64,000 nucleotides of DNA from NCBI RefSeq assembly GCF_000012945.1, contig NC_007511.1:3472001-3536000 (forward strand), in the 5' to 3' direction. Positions within the stretch are counted from its first letter, which is position 1. Each line of letters begins with the position of its first letter. The DNA is from Burkholderia lata. GTDB lineage: Bacteria > Pseudomonadota > Gammaproteobacteria > Burkholderiales > Burkholderiaceae. A program made the position numbers and the translations under genes. Positions 63,491 through 64,000 of this stretch are shown here, in pieces. The notes beneath the pieces were generated by a model. The model saw nothing but the letters and a program-made list of their open reading frames with translations, did not search any database and was not told the DNA's origin.

Positions 63491-64000
63491 ATGGGTAAAA
63501 AGAAGTCCGCGCGGCCGGAGCCGGCCGCATCCCGCCCGAGCCGTGAAGAAGCAGAAGACGCGGTTCGCGTGCTGTTGCGCTGGGCCGGCGACGATCCCGC
63601 GCGCGAAGGCCTGATCGACACGCCCGCACGTGTCGTGCGCGCCTATGAACAGTTCTTCGCCGGCTATGCGCTGGAGCCGCGCGACATCCTCGCGCGCACC
63701 TTCAGCGAAGTCGACGGCTACGACGAAATGATCGTGCTGAAGGACATCCGCTTCGAGAGCTACTGCGAGCACCACATGGTGCCGATCATCGGCCGCGCGC
63801 ACGTCGCGTATCTGCCGAATCATCGCGTGGTCGGTATCTCGAAGCTGGCGCGCCTCGTTGACGCATTCGCGAAACGCCTGCAGATCCAGGAAAAGATGAC
63901 CGTGCAGATCGCCGACACGCTGTTCGACGTGCTGCAGCCGAAGGGCGTCGGCGTGATCCTCGAAGCCGCGCACCAGTGCATCTCGACGCGCGGCGTGCAC
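63491..64000 (+). CDS. folE: GTP cyclohydrolase I, partial (cut by window end)
   Basis: The frame runs from ATG 63491, after a GGAG site, to the end of the window without a stop. After a Lys/Arg-rich leader it reads [20 protein letters not shown], then [20 protein letters not shown] with the zinc Cys and His residues, [20 protein letters not shown], and [12 protein letters not shown] with the second zinc Cys. It makes dihydroneopterin triphosphate for folate or pterin cofactors. About 170 residues are present; some 30-40 are missing. Confidence 0.93.
   Translation, partial: MGKKKSARPEPAASRPSREEAEDAVRVLLRWAGDDPAREGLIDTPARVVRAYEQFFAGYALEPRDILARTFSEVDGYDEMIVLKDIRFESYCEHHMVPIIGRAHVAYLPNHRVVGISKLARLVDAFAKRLQIQEKMTVQIADTLFDVLQPKGVGVILEAAHQCISTRGVH

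Overview
The window is high-G+C proteobacterial DNA that reads like a Burkholderia chromosome, probably of the cepacia complex. That placement is an inference from codon use, OpcP-type porin, 4-hydroxybenzoate/protocatechuate gene order and T6SS-effector remnants, not from a marker gene. No rRNA, tRNA, CRISPR array or intact insertion sequence was seen.

Layout. 1-5.9 kb: a MerR regulator fused to a P-loop ATPase, a small lower-G+C islet (XRE regulator plus a 58-residue SMP-like protein), a MocR regulator and an acetyltransferase/azoreductase pair. 6-15 kb: a MASE1 sensor lacking an output domain with a hydrolase, an unknown protein, a lipocalin-like protein facing a LysR regulator, a GNAT enzyme, a periplasmic parvulin-like isomerase and a secreted beta-propeller protein. 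15-20 kb: a dicarboxylate symporter and a three-gene glycan operon (GT4 glycosyltransferase, methyltransferase-like protein, polysaccharide deacetylase). 19.8-24 kb: two alpha/beta hydrolases and a sugar-phosphate-isomerase-like protein facing a TetR regulator, then a Cys-rich unknown.

24-39.4 kb is the most interesting part. Ten genes on the minus strand form one tightly packed operon: alpha/beta hydrolase, aryl-AMP ligase, VOC dioxygenase, FAD monooxygenase of the salicylyl-CoA hydroxylase type, hot-dog thioesterase, maleate-isomerase-like enzyme, thiolase, HyuA, HyuB with a zinc-binding tail, and SDR dehydrogenase. A divergent TetR regulator and a FadL-type outer-membrane transporter adjoin it. 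TTGA-n7-TCAA-type operators occur three times in the operon/TetR promoter and twice upstream of the transporter. The gene set can be read as an aerobic route for an aryl methyl ketone, possibly ortho-hydroxylated: alcohol oxidation, ATP-dependent carboxylation, CoA activation, thiolysis to an aroyl-CoA, ring hydroxylation, thioester hydrolysis, ring cleavage and maleate isomerisation. I know of no description of this exact combination.

40-45.7 kb: AraC regulator, SnoaL-like protein, MFS exporter, DsbB with a translationally coupled small ORF, a composite LysR/M14-peptidase pseudogene and a glycine-zipper protein. 45.9-54.2 kb is accessory, lower-G+C DNA: a five-repeat zinc-ribbon protein, a major porin, remnants of a T6SS lipase effector locus (DUF3304 lipoprotein, broken DUF2235 start), and a LysR/MBL/RidA/esterase cassette bracketed by 34-bp direct repeats. 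54.2-62.5 kb: LysE exporter and the 4-hydroxybenzoate pathway operons (pobA, pcaIJ, pcaBDC and an aromatic-acid MFS transporter), with a LysR regulator divergent from pobA; pcaGH and pcaF are not in the window. folE enters at the right edge and is cut by it.
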